A DNA stretch of 6,600 nt. Origin: Actinomycetota bacterium (GTDB lineage Bacteria > Actinomycetota > UBA4738). The notes beneath the pieces were generated by a model, which saw only the letters and a program-made list of their open reading frames with translations, made no database searches and had not been told where the DNA came from. Location: assembly GCA_013816105.1 (NCBI GenBank), contig JACDEY010000064.1, positions 1 to 6,600 on the forward strand, in the 5' to 3' direction. The translations under genes and the position numbers were made by a program. Of this stretch, positions 1 to 6,115 are shown piece after piece; position 1 is the stretch's first letter; every line of letters starts with the position of its first letter.

Positions 1-96
1 GGCCACGGCGGCGGTCGTTCCCGATGTGGCCAATGCCAGCCCGAGCGCGCAGACGCTCAGCGCCCGGCGCCGCCAGCACCGCGCATGGGTCTTCAC
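1..96 (-). CDS. N-terminus of an exported protein (signal peptide), cut by window edge
   Basis: Reading leftward from a GTG at 96-94, the protein begins MKTHARCWRRR, followed by a hydrophobic core (ALSVCALGLALA) and a small-residue stretch (TSGTTAAVA). This is the normal layout of a Sec signal peptide: basic n-region, hydrophobic h-region and an AxA-type cleavage site near the last residue visible. The frame is open to position 1, so only about 32 residues are present and the mature protein lies outside the window. The start is uncertain. An in-frame TTG at 108-106 adds four residues (MDTE) and has a G-rich run 7 nt upstream (within 112-118), and an in-frame ATG lies at 150-148. I prefer the GTG because it gives the most typical n-region. 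The gene lies downstream of guaA on the same strand, 84 nt after its stop, and could be co-transcribed. Function unknown. Confidence 0.6.
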   Translation of the reverse strand, partial: MKTHARCWRRRALSVCALGLALATSGTTAAVA

Positions 97-180
97 TTCA
101 GTGTCCAACAGATTTCCCCCCTCAGGGTCAGCGGATAACTGGCGGAGCATAGCCCGGACACCGTCCTCGGGCAACGAGCG

Positions 181-1722
181 CTACTCCCACTCGATGGTGC
201 CGGGGGGCTTGCTGGTGATGTCGTACGTCACCCGGTTGACGCCCAGGACCTCGGCCACGATGCGCGATGAGATGCGCTCGAGGACCCCGTAGGGAAGCCG
301 GGCCCAGTCGGCAGTCATGGCGTCCTCGCTGGTGACGGCCCGGACCACGACGGGGTGCTCGTAGGTTCGTCCGTCGCCCATCACGCCGACGCTCTGGACG
401 CCGCCCAGGAGCACCGCGAACGCCTGCCAGAGGTCGCTCACAAGGCCGGCGCGCCGAACCTCCTCCTGAACCACGCGGTCGGCGGTCCGGACGGCGTCGA
501 GGCGCTCCGTCGTGACCTCGCCGACGATCCGCACGGCCAGGCCAGGTCCGGGGAACGGCTGGCGCCGCACGATCTCCTCGGGAAGCCCGAGCTCCTCCCC
601 CACCTTTCGAACCTCATCCTTGAACAGATCGCGGAGCGGCTCGACAAGCTCGAATTCCATGTCCTCGGGGAGGCCGCCCACGTTGTGGTGGCTTTTGATC
701 CGGGCCGCCGTCCGCGAGCCCGACTCGATCACGTCGGGGTAAAGGGTCCCCTGCACCAGGAAGCGGGCCTCCCTCCCCTCCGTACGAGCGATCTCCTCGA
801 AGACCCTGATGAACTGCTCCCCGATGATCCGCCGCTTCTGCTCCGGGTCGGTCACGCCGGCGAGCTTCGACAGGAAGAGCTCCTCCCGCCGCGCGTGGAC
901 GAGCGGGACCTGGAAGTGCTCGCCGAAGGTCGCCACCACCTGCTCCGCCTCCCCGATCCGGAGAAGGCCAGTGTCGACGAAGACGCACGTGAGGTTCTAT
1001 CCGACCGCCCGGTGGACCAGGAGCGCCGCCACCGAGGAGTCGACGCCGCCGGACAGTGCGCAAAGGATCTGGGCATCGCCCACCTGCAGCCTGATCCGCT
1101 CGGTCGCCCGTTCGATCACGTTCGCGGGCGTCCACTCGGGCAGGAGGTCGCACGCGTCATACAGGAAGCGCTTCAGCACGTCGATTCCCCGCGGCGTGTG
1201 CGCGACCTCAGGGTGGAACTGCACGCCGAAGAGGCCACGCTGGGGATCCTCCATCGAGGCCACCGGCGAAAGGTCCGTGCTGCCCGTCACGACGAAGCCG
1301 GGCGGCGCCGCCGTGATGGTGTCGCCGTGGCTCATCCACACCGTGCCCTCCGGCGGCAGGTCGCCGAGGAGCACCCCCGGCTCGGTGATCGAGAAGCCGG
1401 TCCTTCCGTATTCCCTCGCCCCCGTCGGCTCCACCCGGCCGCCGAGAGAGCGCGCCATGAGCTGCTGGCCGTAGCAGATGCCCAGCACGGGCACCCCCAG
1501 GTCGAACAGCCGCTCGTCCACGTCCGGAGCGCCCGGCTCGTACACGGAGGCGGGACCTCCCGAGAGGATCAAACCCGCCGGGCGGCGGGCCGCGAGATCC
1601 GCGACCGGGCTGTCGAAGGGGACGATCTCGGAGTACACGTGGCACTCGCGCACGCGGCGGGCGATCAGTTGCGCGTACTGCGCCCCGAAGTCGAGAACGA
1701 GGACGGGGCGCGGATCGGCCAC
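181..1722 (-). CDS. guaA: GMP synthase (glutamine-hydrolysing), interrupted by an in-frame TAG at codon 242
   Basis: GuaA amidates XMP to GMP with glutamine and ATP in the cytosol. Read as one frame it has 513 codons, a normal family length. Residues 5-190 are the class I glutamine amidotransferase domain: FGAQYAQLI near the N-terminus, nucleophile Cys83 in GICYGQQ, and His170 and Glu172 in FGVQFHPEV. Residues 220-400 are the ATP pyrophosphatase domain with the PP-loop SGGVDSS at 224-230, then [21 protein letters not shown] and PFPGPGL. The C-terminal dimerisation domain ends in the expected KPPGTIEWE. The GTG start is set by GAGGAG at 1732-1727, 4 nt upstream; similarity begins at once (VLVLDFGAQ). 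The oddity is codon 242 (999-997), a TAG between HRAVG and NLTCVFVD, with no frame change. It truncates the protein after the PP-loop, so neither half should make GMP. This is either a sequence error, a recent nonsense mutation or recoding. Identity is very secure; an intact product is not. Confidence 0.95.
997..999 (-). other. In-frame amber codon inside guaA
   Basis: The minus-strand codon at 999-997 is TAG, exactly in the guaA frame, flanked by HRAVG upstream and [13 protein letters not shown] downstream. GuaA proteins I recall carry a polar or charged residue here (for example Lys in E. coli, Asp in others), so a single-base change from GAG, AAG or CAG would explain it. The first in-frame restart is a GTG at 939-937, preceded by a GGGGAGG-like stretch, but its product would lack the PP-loop. 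Confidence 0.95.
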
Positions 1723-1726
1723 GGGG

Positions 1727-1732
1727 CTCCTC
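1727..1732 (-). promoter_or_regulatory. guaA ribosome binding site overlapping the guaB3 stop codon
   Basis: The minus strand reads TGAGGAGCCCCGTG: the last two bases of the guaB3 TGA form the first two bases of GAGGAG, and the guaA GTG follows 4 nt later. This fixes the guaA start and suggests translational coupling of the two genes. Confidence 0.8.
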
Positions 1733-2888
1733 AGTTGGCTCCCACCCGCTGGGCCTGCTGAAGTGACTTCCCCTCGGTCTTGATCGCCGGCGCAACGATG
1801 ACCTCGGCCTTCTGGAACTCGCGGACCGTGGCGTACCCGGTGGTCGCCATCGACATCTTGAGGGCGCCAAAGAGGTTCAGCGTCCCGTCGTTCTCGTACG
1901 CCGGACCCAGCAGGATCTCGCGAAGGGAGCCGATCTGCTTCGTCGCGACGCGGGTACCTCGCGGCAGGTCGGGGTGGAACGTCGCCATCCCCCAGTGATA
2001 GCCCTGGCCTGGCGCCTCGTACGCCTTCGCGAGCGGCGAGCCGATCATCACGGCGTCCGCGCCACAGGCCACTGCCTTCGCCACGTCGCCGCCCGCACGC
2101 ATGCCTCCATCGGCGATGACGTGCACGTATCGGCCGGTCTCCCGCAGGTGCTCCATCCTGGCCCCGGCCGCGTCTGCGATGGCCGTCGCCTGGGGCACCC
2201 CCACGCCGATCACTCCGCGCGTCGTGCACGCCGCGCCTGGGCCCACCCCGACCAGAACCCCGACCGCGCCTGTGCGCATGAGGTGCAGGGCGGTCTGGTA
2301 GGAGGCGCAGCCGCCGACGATCACGGGGAGGTCGAACGTGGCGATGAACTGCTTCAGGTTGAGCGGCTCGCTGCGCGTGGACACGTGCTCGGCGGAGACC
2401 ACGGTGCCCTGGATGACCAGGACGTCGAGCTCCGCCTCGAGCGTGAGCTTCGCGTACCGGGCGACACGCTGGGGCGTGAGGGAGGCCGCGGCGACGACGC
2501 CCCCCTCCTTCACCTCCCGGATCCTTTGAACGATGAGCTCCTCCTTGATGGGCTCGCGGTAAAGCTCCTGCATCAGGGACGTGGCCTTCTCGTCCGGCAG
2601 CGAGGCGATCTCATCAAGGGCGGGCTGGGGATCCTCGTAGCGCGCCTGGAGGCCCTCGAGGTTCAGGACGGCGAGGCCGCCCAACCGCCCGATCTCGATC
2701 GCGGTCGCCGGAGAGACGACACCGTCCATGGCCGAGGCCATGAGCGGCAGGTCGAACGTCCAGGCGTCGATCTCCCAGGAGATGTCCACGTCGTCGGGGT
2801 CACGCGTCCGCCGCGACGGGACGATGGCCACCTCGTCGAAGCCGTAGGCCCGGCGGCCCGTCTTGCCGATCCCGATCTCTATCTCCAT
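1731..2888 (-). CDS. guaB3: GuaB3-family IMP dehydrogenase-like protein
   Basis: This is a 385-residue (beta/alpha)8-barrel protein of the IMPDH/GMP reductase superfamily, in the GuaB3 group found in actinobacteria and cyanobacteria. It opens with EIGIGKTGRRAYGFDEVAIVPSRRT, as mycobacterial GuaB3 does, and has no room for the CBS pair of ordinary IMPDH. Visible motifs are LMASAMD (49-55), the phosphate- and active-site loop GVGPGAACTTR (214-224) with the expected catalytic Cys221, IADGGMRAGGD (258-268), CGADAVMIGSPLA (275-287), and a C-terminal FGALKMSMATTGY segment (340-352). The ATG start at 2888-2886 follows GGAGGGG at 2902-2896 with 7 nt spacing. guaA begins 8 nt after its stop, so the likely job is IMP to XMP oxidation with NAD, feeding GuaA. 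Some GuaB3 proteins (as I recall, the mycobacterial one) lack the active-site Cys; this one keeps it. The C-terminal tail (about 370-385) looks longer than in the mycobacterial protein. Confidence 0.92.
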   Translation of the reverse strand: MEIEIGIGKTGRRAYGFDEVAIVPSRRTRDPDDVDISWEIDAWTFDLPLMASAMDGVVSPATAIEIGRLGGLAVLNLEGLQARYEDPQPALDEIASLPDEKATSLMQELYREPIKEELIVQRIREVKEGGVVAAASLTPQRVARYAKLTLEAELDVLVIQGTVVSAEHVSTRSEPLNLKQFIATFDLPVIVGGCASYQTALHLMRTGAVGVLVGVGPGAACTTRGVIGVGVPQATAIADAAGARMEHLRETGRYVHVIADGGMRAGGDVAKAVACGADAVMIGSPLAKAYEAPGQGYHWGMATFHPDLPRGTRVATKQIGSLREILLGPAYENDGTLNLFGALKMSMATTGYATVREFQKAEVIVAPAIKTEGKSLQQAQRVGAN

Positions 2889-2910
2889 GCCTCAGCCCCT
2901 CCGCCCGTCC

Positions 2911-2929
2911 CGTTTCCCGGCCCGAAACG
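2911..2929 (-). other. Small hairpin in the guaB3 leader, just upstream of the RBS
   Basis: The inverted repeat CGTTTC/GAAACG forms a 6-bp stem with a 7-nt GC-only loop. Its 3' foot lies 8 nt upstream of the GGAGGGG ribosome site. It adjoins a larger hairpin with a one-base gap. It has no U-tract, so it is not an intrinsic terminator; a role in ribosome access is possible but inferred. Confidence 0.4.
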
Positions 2930-2930
2930 C

Positions 2931-2962
2931 CGAACGCCCGCCCGGGGAAGGGCAGGCGTTCG
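2931..2962 (-). other. Strong hairpin in the guaB3 leader
   Basis: An 8-bp perfect stem (CGAACGCC pairing with GGCGTTCG) continues past one mismatch into four more GC pairs (GCCC/GGGC) around a 6-nt loop. It lies about 42-74 nt upstream of the guaB3 ATG. Neither strand has a proper U-tract after it. GTTCGA at 2958-2963 could instead pair with TCGAAAC at 2974-2980 (one bulged base), a weaker fold that excludes this one. I see no convincing promoter or known purine-riboswitch core in the rest of 2963-3119. Confidence 0.45.
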
Positions 2963-3119
2963 AGTCTTCCATGTCGAAACGTTACCAGCAGGCAAGGGTC
3001 GAAGCGAACGTACCGACTCCTAACCATTCCCACACCCTCCGCTGGGCGACGAGGAAGGTCTTCAGGGCATTGGTGTTCGTATCCTTTATGTCCAGTATCC
3101 GATAGAAGGAGTTCGGCCG

Positions 3120-3998
3120 ATGATCAAGTTCCGAACCACCCTCGCCGTTGCGTGCCTCACCGTACTCGGAGCGACCCTCGCGGGCGTAGGTCCCGCCGCT
3201 GCGGCGCCCGACGTCCTCGGGAAGTTCGTCTACGTGGGGGATTCCGGCCAGAAGGACCTCTACGTGGCCAACCCCGATGGAACCGGCCGCATGAACATCA
3301 CGAACACCCCGGCCGTGAACGAACTCATGCCCTCCGTCGCACCCGACGGCTCCAAGGTCGCCTTCGTGCGTGAGGCGGCCGGGATCTGGGTGATCAACCT
3401 GGACGGGACCGGCCTGACACAGCTGACCTCCAACGCGAGCGACCTCACGCCGGACTGGTCCCCCGACGGCTCGCAGATCGTCTTCACGCGCGGCGTGAGC
3501 GAGCACGACCTCCTGAAGATGAACGCCGACGGGTCGAACCCGGTGAAGATCATCGAGAACGACGTCGACGACGAGACTCCCGCCTGGTCGCCGGACGGCC
3601 AGTGGATCGCGTTCTCCGCCCGGCCCGTGGGGATGTTCCTAGTGCACCCCGACGGCACCGGGCTCCAGAGCCTGGGGAGCTACTCCTACTGTCGGAAGGA
3701 CCAGGCCTGGGCCCCGGACAGCAACCGCTTCGCGTTCACGCAGTGCGAGTTCGACGGATCATCGAACATCTGGGTCTTCGACCTGGAGCTGTTCTCGAGC
3801 ACTCAGCTCACGCCGGACGCGGGAACCGAGTCCCAGCCGGACTGGTCCCCCGACGGCAGCACCATTGCCTACACGAAGCTGCTGCGGGGAGGAACCACCG
3901 CGGTCTACGCGATCGACGCCGACGGCACGAACCAGCGTCCGATCACGCCCAGAAGCATTCGACTGAAGGAGAGCGATCCGAGCTGGCTGCCGGCCTGA
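3120..3998 (+). CDS. Exported TolB-like (PD40) beta-propeller protein
   Basis: The protein has 292 residues. Residues 1-29 are a Sec signal peptide: MIKFRTT, a hydrophobic core, then GVGPAAAA with likely cleavage around Ala29. The mature part is a series of WD40-like PD40 repeats with the xxWSPDGxxIAFxx signature: PSVAPDGSKVAFVR (71-84), PDWSPDGSQIVFTR (111-124), PAWSPDGQWIAFSA (154-167), a divergent QAWAPDSNRFAFTQ (195-208), PDWSPDGSTIAYTK (240-253) and a terminal PSWLPA that may close the ring. NPDGTG, NLDGTG, NADGSN, HPDGTG and DADGTN turns alternate with them. These features match the TolB propeller but not its N-terminal TolB domain, so it should not be called TolB; no Tol-Pal genes are nearby. 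The start is supported by AAGGAG at 3106-3111, 8 nt before the ATG. It is transcribed divergently from guaB3 and stands alone. Its role outside the membrane (binding or scaffold) is unknown. Confidence 0.88.
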   Translation: MIKFRTTLAVACLTVLGATLAGVGPAAAAPDVLGKFVYVGDSGQKDLYVANPDGTGRMNITNTPAVNELMPSVAPDGSKVAFVREAAGIWVINLDGTGLTQLTSNASDLTPDWSPDGSQIVFTRGVSEHDLLKMNADGSNPVKIIENDVDDETPAWSPDGQWIAFSARPVGMFLVHPDGTGLQSLGSYSYCRKDQAWAPDSNRFAFTQCEFDGSSNIWVFDLELFSSTQLTPDAGTESQPDWSPDGSTIAYTKLLRGGTTAVYAIDADGTNQRPITPRSIRLKESDPSWLPA

Positions 3999-4024
3999 GC
4001 CTCAACCAGCCGAACACACCCTGT

Positions 4025-4056
4025 CTGGCCGGACGTCAGGACCTGGCGCCGGCCAG
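4025..4056. terminator. Inverted repeat between convergent genes, possible bidirectional terminator
   Basis: CTGGCCGG (4025-4032) and CCGGCCAG (4049-4056) form a perfect 8-bp stem with a 16-nt loop that contains the cysC stop codon. It sits where the plus-strand propeller gene (ending 3998) converges on cysC (ending 4036). Neither side has a U-tract, and the loop is long, so termination is inferred mainly from location. Confidence 0.3.
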
Positions 4057-4608
4057 GCGAGCGGTCTCGCGAATGTAGCCCATCTCCCCGAGCTTCTCCA
4101 GGAGGTTCCGGAGCGACTCCTCCGGCTCCTCCGAGAGCGTGTCCACGAGGATCTCCGGGTTCTCCGGCGGCTCGTAGGGATCGTCTACCCCCGTGAACCC
4201 GGTGATCTCTCCGGCCAGGGCCTTCTGGTACAACCCCTTGACGTCCCGTCGCGTGCACTCTTCGACCGTGGCGTGCACGTACACCTCGACGAACTCACCG
4301 ATCATCTCGCGGCACTGGTTGCGCGCCTCCCGATAGGGGGAGATGGCCGACACGATCGTCGCCACACCGTTGCGCGTGAGGAGGTCGGCCACGAAGCCGA
4401 TCCGCAGGATGTTCGTGTCCCGGTCCTCCTTCGTGAACCCGAGGCCCTTCGAGAGGTTGGTGCGGACGACGTCTCCGTCCAGCATCTCCACCTTGAGGTC
4501 TCTCTTCTTCAGCTCGTCGCAGAGCATCTCGGCGAGAGTCGACTTGCCGGCACCGGAAAGCCCGGTGAACCAGATCGTGAAGCCCTTCTGATCGTCGTGA
4601 GAGGTCAC
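4036..4608 (-). CDS. cysC: Adenylyl-sulfate (APS) kinase
   Basis: CysC phosphorylates adenosine 5'-phosphosulfate with ATP to give PAPS in the cytosol, for sulfate reduction or for sulfotransferases. The 190-residue protein is a full-length stand-alone domain. It shows the P-loop GLSGAGKST (16-24), LDGDVVR (43-49), the KGLGF and EDRDTNI segment (54-67), ISPYRE (89-94) with Ser90 at the position phosphorylated in E. coli CysC, RDVKGLY (121-127), and [11 protein letters not shown] (138-148). No sulfate adenylyltransferase domain is fused to it. The GTG start at 4608-4606 overlaps the TGA of the upstream phosphoesterase gene (GTGA) and follows AAGGAG at 4620-4615 by 6 nt, so the two are translationally coupled. 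The gene ends in a convergent region with an inverted repeat across its stop. Identity is secure; whether the PAPS serves assimilation or sulfation cannot be told from this window. Confidence 0.97.
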   Translation of the reverse strand: MTSHDDQKGFTIWFTGLSGAGKSTLAEMLCDELKKRDLKVEMLDGDVVRTNLSKGLGFTKEDRDTNILRIGFVADLLTRNGVATIVSAISPYREARNQCREMIGEFVEVYVHATVEECTRRDVKGLYQKALAGEITGFTGVDDPYEPPENPEILVDTLSEEPEESLRNLLEKLGEMGYIRETARLAGARS

Positions 4609-5996
4609 AGGAAACTCCTTCCTTGGGCGCCCTCGGGGGCGTCGAGGCCGTAGAGCGAGAGGATGGTCGGGCCGACGTCGATGAGGCGAAGCCCCTCGCG
4701 GCGGCCGGTGGGCTGGCCGGGCAGGCCGGCCATGGCGAATATGCCGGTCCTGTCGTGGTTGGCCCCGTCGGGGCCGGTGTCGTTCTCGTAGGTGAAGATC
4801 TCCGGCGCCCCCGCCGTGCCGACGGAGCGCCACTCGAGGTCGCCGAAATAGACGATGAGGTCGGGCGCCACGCCGCGAACCTCCGAGTAGACGTCCTGTG
4901 GCTTGAACACCCGGGTCCCGAGAGGCGTCCCGTCCGGTCCGGGCATGGCCTCGAGCTTCGCGATCATCTCCTCGCGCACATCCTCGTAGCGGGCGGGGTC
5001 GACTATGCCCTCCGGCTCGCGGCCCCGAACGTTCAGGAACAACCGGCCGTAATAGCCGCCGTCTCCCCAGGCGACCGTGCGGCTCCAGTCGATCGGCGCC
5101 TTCGCGATGGGTGTCGGCCCCGCCAGATCTTCGGTGAAGCGCAGGTACCCCTCGCGCGCCAGCCACTCGTTGAAGCAGACGCCGCCGATCATCGGACGGG
5201 CTCCGTGGTCAGACATGAGGATGGTGACGGCATCCCGCGGGAAAACCTCGAGAAGCTTGCCGACCTCCGCATCCAGGAACCGGTAGTAGTCCTGGAAAGC
5301 GGTCTCGAACTTGTTCCCCGGCTCGTACTTCGGATGCTTGGGGTCGAAGTGCTGCCAGAAGACGTGGTGCAGCCGGTCCGGGCCCATCTCGACGAGCATG
5401 AAGTAGTCCCAGGGCTTGTTCCGGGCGAGACGGCGGGCCACCCGGAAGCGGCGCTCGGTCATCTTCCAGACCTGGTCCAGAACGAACTCCATGCCCTGTT
5501 CACGGAAGTTGGGGATGTCGAAGATGTATTCCTCGCCGTCGAGCTCCTCGCGGACCTCGGCACCGAGCTCCTTCGGGTAGGTGAACTCCGCCGCGGAAGG
5601 CGGGGTGAGGAAACACGAGATCCGCCATCCCTCGAGCGGCCGCGCGGGGTAGCCGGGCGGCACTCCGATGAGGAGCGACTTTCGCCCCGTCTGGCCGAGG
5701 ATGTCCCATACCTGGGGCTCCTTCACGGCGAGGCTCGTCGCGAGGGACAGTCCGTCGTAGGTGGAATCCTTGCGGTTGCGAAAGCCGTAGATGCCGAGCT
5801 GCCCGGGAGTCTTGCCGCTCATGGAACAGGCCCAGGCCGGAACCGTGATCGGCGGAGTGATGCTCGCGAGGTCCCCGTGCATGCCGCGCTCCATGAGCGC
5901 GTTGATGTTGGGGATCTCTTCGGAGAGGCGGTCGAACAGCAACTGCGGCGTGCCGCAGTCCAGCCCGATCACCGCCACGCGGGGACCCTGGCTCAT
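4605..5996 (-). CDS. Alkaline-phosphatase-superfamily phosphodiesterase/phosphomutase
   Basis: The 463-residue protein resembles the type I phosphodiesterase/nucleotide pyrophosphatase family and the predicted AP-superfamily phosphohydrolases or phosphomutases. All expected two-metal ligands are visible: Asp13 (VIGLDCG), nucleophile Thr51 (PPITVPAWA), Asp207 and His211 ([10 protein letters not shown]), Asp263 and His264 (MSDHG), and His414 ([10 protein letters not shown]). A Thr nucleophile and the lack of a CxPxR formylglycine motif argue against a sulfatase. It has no signal peptide or membrane segment, so it should act in the cytosol. The ATG at 5996-5994 follows AAAGGAG at 6006-6000 with a short 3-nt spacing; an in-frame reading continues far upstream but passes through terminator-like DNA and loses similarity. 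It overlaps cysC by 4 nt, which points to a linked role around activated sulfate, 3'-phosphonucleotides or a sulfated product. The substrate is unknown. A hairpin-rich leader lies upstream. Confidence 0.88.
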   Translation of the reverse strand: MSQGPRVAVIGLDCGTPQLLFDRLSEEIPNINALMERGMHGDLASITPPITVPAWACSMSGKTPGQLGIYGFRNRKDSTYDGLSLATSLAVKEPQVWDILGQTGRKSLLIGVPPGYPARPLEGWRISCFLTPPSAAEFTYPKELGAEVREELDGEEYIFDIPNFREQGMEFVLDQVWKMTERRFRVARRLARNKPWDYFMLVEMGPDRLHHVFWQHFDPKHPKYEPGNKFETAFQDYYRFLDAEVGKLLEVFPRDAVTILMSDHGARPMIGGVCFNEWLAREGYLRFTEDLAGPTPIAKAPIDWSRTVAWGDGGYYGRLFLNVRGREPEGIVDPARYEDVREEMIAKLEAMPGPDGTPLGTRVFKPQDVYSEVRGVAPDLIVYFGDLEWRSVGTAGAPEIFTYENDTGPDGANHDRTGIFAMAGLPGQPTGRREGLRLIDVGPTILSLYGLDAPEGAQGRSFL

Positions 5997-6010
5997 GTGC
6001 TCCTTTCGAG

Positions 6011-6030
6011 ATCGGGTGCTTCCGCCCGAT
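6011..6030 (-). other. Small hairpin next to the phosphoesterase RBS
   Basis: ATCGGG and CCCGAT form a 6-bp stem with an 8-nt loop, ending 4 nt before the AAAGGAG site. It follows the terminator-like hairpin in the same leader. No U-tract is present, so it is not a terminator; influence on ribosome access is only inferred. Confidence 0.3.
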
Positions 6031-6044
6031 TGCGTGAGTTCCTC

Positions 6045-6074
6045 AAAAAAGCGCGGGCCACTGAGCACCCGCGC
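6045..6074 (-). terminator. Intrinsic terminator-like hairpin in the phosphoesterase-cysC leader
   Basis: On the minus strand GCGCGGG (6074-6068) pairs with CCCGCGC (6057-6051), a 7-bp all-GC stem with a 10-nt loop, followed directly by TTTTTT (6050-6045). This is the standard form of a factor-independent terminator. The next gene upstream runs the other way, so the terminator does not end any visible gene; it lies about 49 nt before the phosphoesterase ATG, as an attenuator would. Confidence 0.6.
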
Positions 6075-6090
6075 TGCCGAGAAGCGCGGG
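6068..6090 (-). promoter_or_regulatory. Competing (antiterminator-like) hairpin
   Basis: A second copy of CCCGCGC (6090-6084) lies upstream of GCGCGGG (6074-6068). Together with the flanking A (6091) and T (6067) they form an 8-bp stem with a 9-nt loop. Because it uses the same GCGCGGG arm as the terminator, the two folds exclude each other. This one is at least as stable and would form first if transcription starts upstream of 6091. No ligand-binding core or leader peptide was recognised. Confidence 0.4.
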
Positions 6091-6091
6091 T

Positions 6092-6097
6092 ATTGTA
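6092..6097 (-). promoter_or_regulatory. Possible -10 box (TACAAT) for the phosphoesterase-cysC operon
   Basis: The minus-strand TACAAT at 6097-6092 matches the sigma-70 -10 consensus at five of six bases. The hexamer 17 nt upstream is a poor -35 (about three of six). The overlapping plus-strand TATTGT at 6091-6096 could serve the divergent membrane-protein gene. Predicted minus-strand start would be near 6085, inside the first hairpin arm. Sequence support is weak. Confidence 0.25.
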
Positions 6098-6115
6098 GCG
6101 GACCGTGAATGACCG

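Noticed and set aside
152..171. Weak hairpin just after guaA (GCCCG/CGGGC plus GAC/GTC with a bulge)
   Set aside because: It has a short stem, a 2-nt bulge and no U-tract, too weak to call a terminator.
355..1761. Long plus-strand open frame of 468 codons opposite guaA
   Set aside because: It mirrors guaA and the 3' end of guaB3 in high-GC DNA, where antisense frames stay open. The peptide is rich in Arg, His, Asp and Leu and has no recognisable domain, while the minus strand carries an unmistakable GuaA.
1974..3023. Plus-strand open frame opposite guaB3
   Set aside because: It is antisense to clear GuaB3 coding, low in complexity and without motifs.
3063..3100. Possible promoter for the propeller gene (TTGGTG at 3070-3075 and CAGTAT 17 nt later)
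   Set aside because: The -10 match is only three of six bases, and other spacings are no better.
4623..6098. Long plus-strand open frame of 491 codons opposite the phosphoesterase gene
   Set aside because: It is antisense to a gene with all seven metal and nucleophile residues. The plus-strand translation has no domain and runs into the terminator-like leader.
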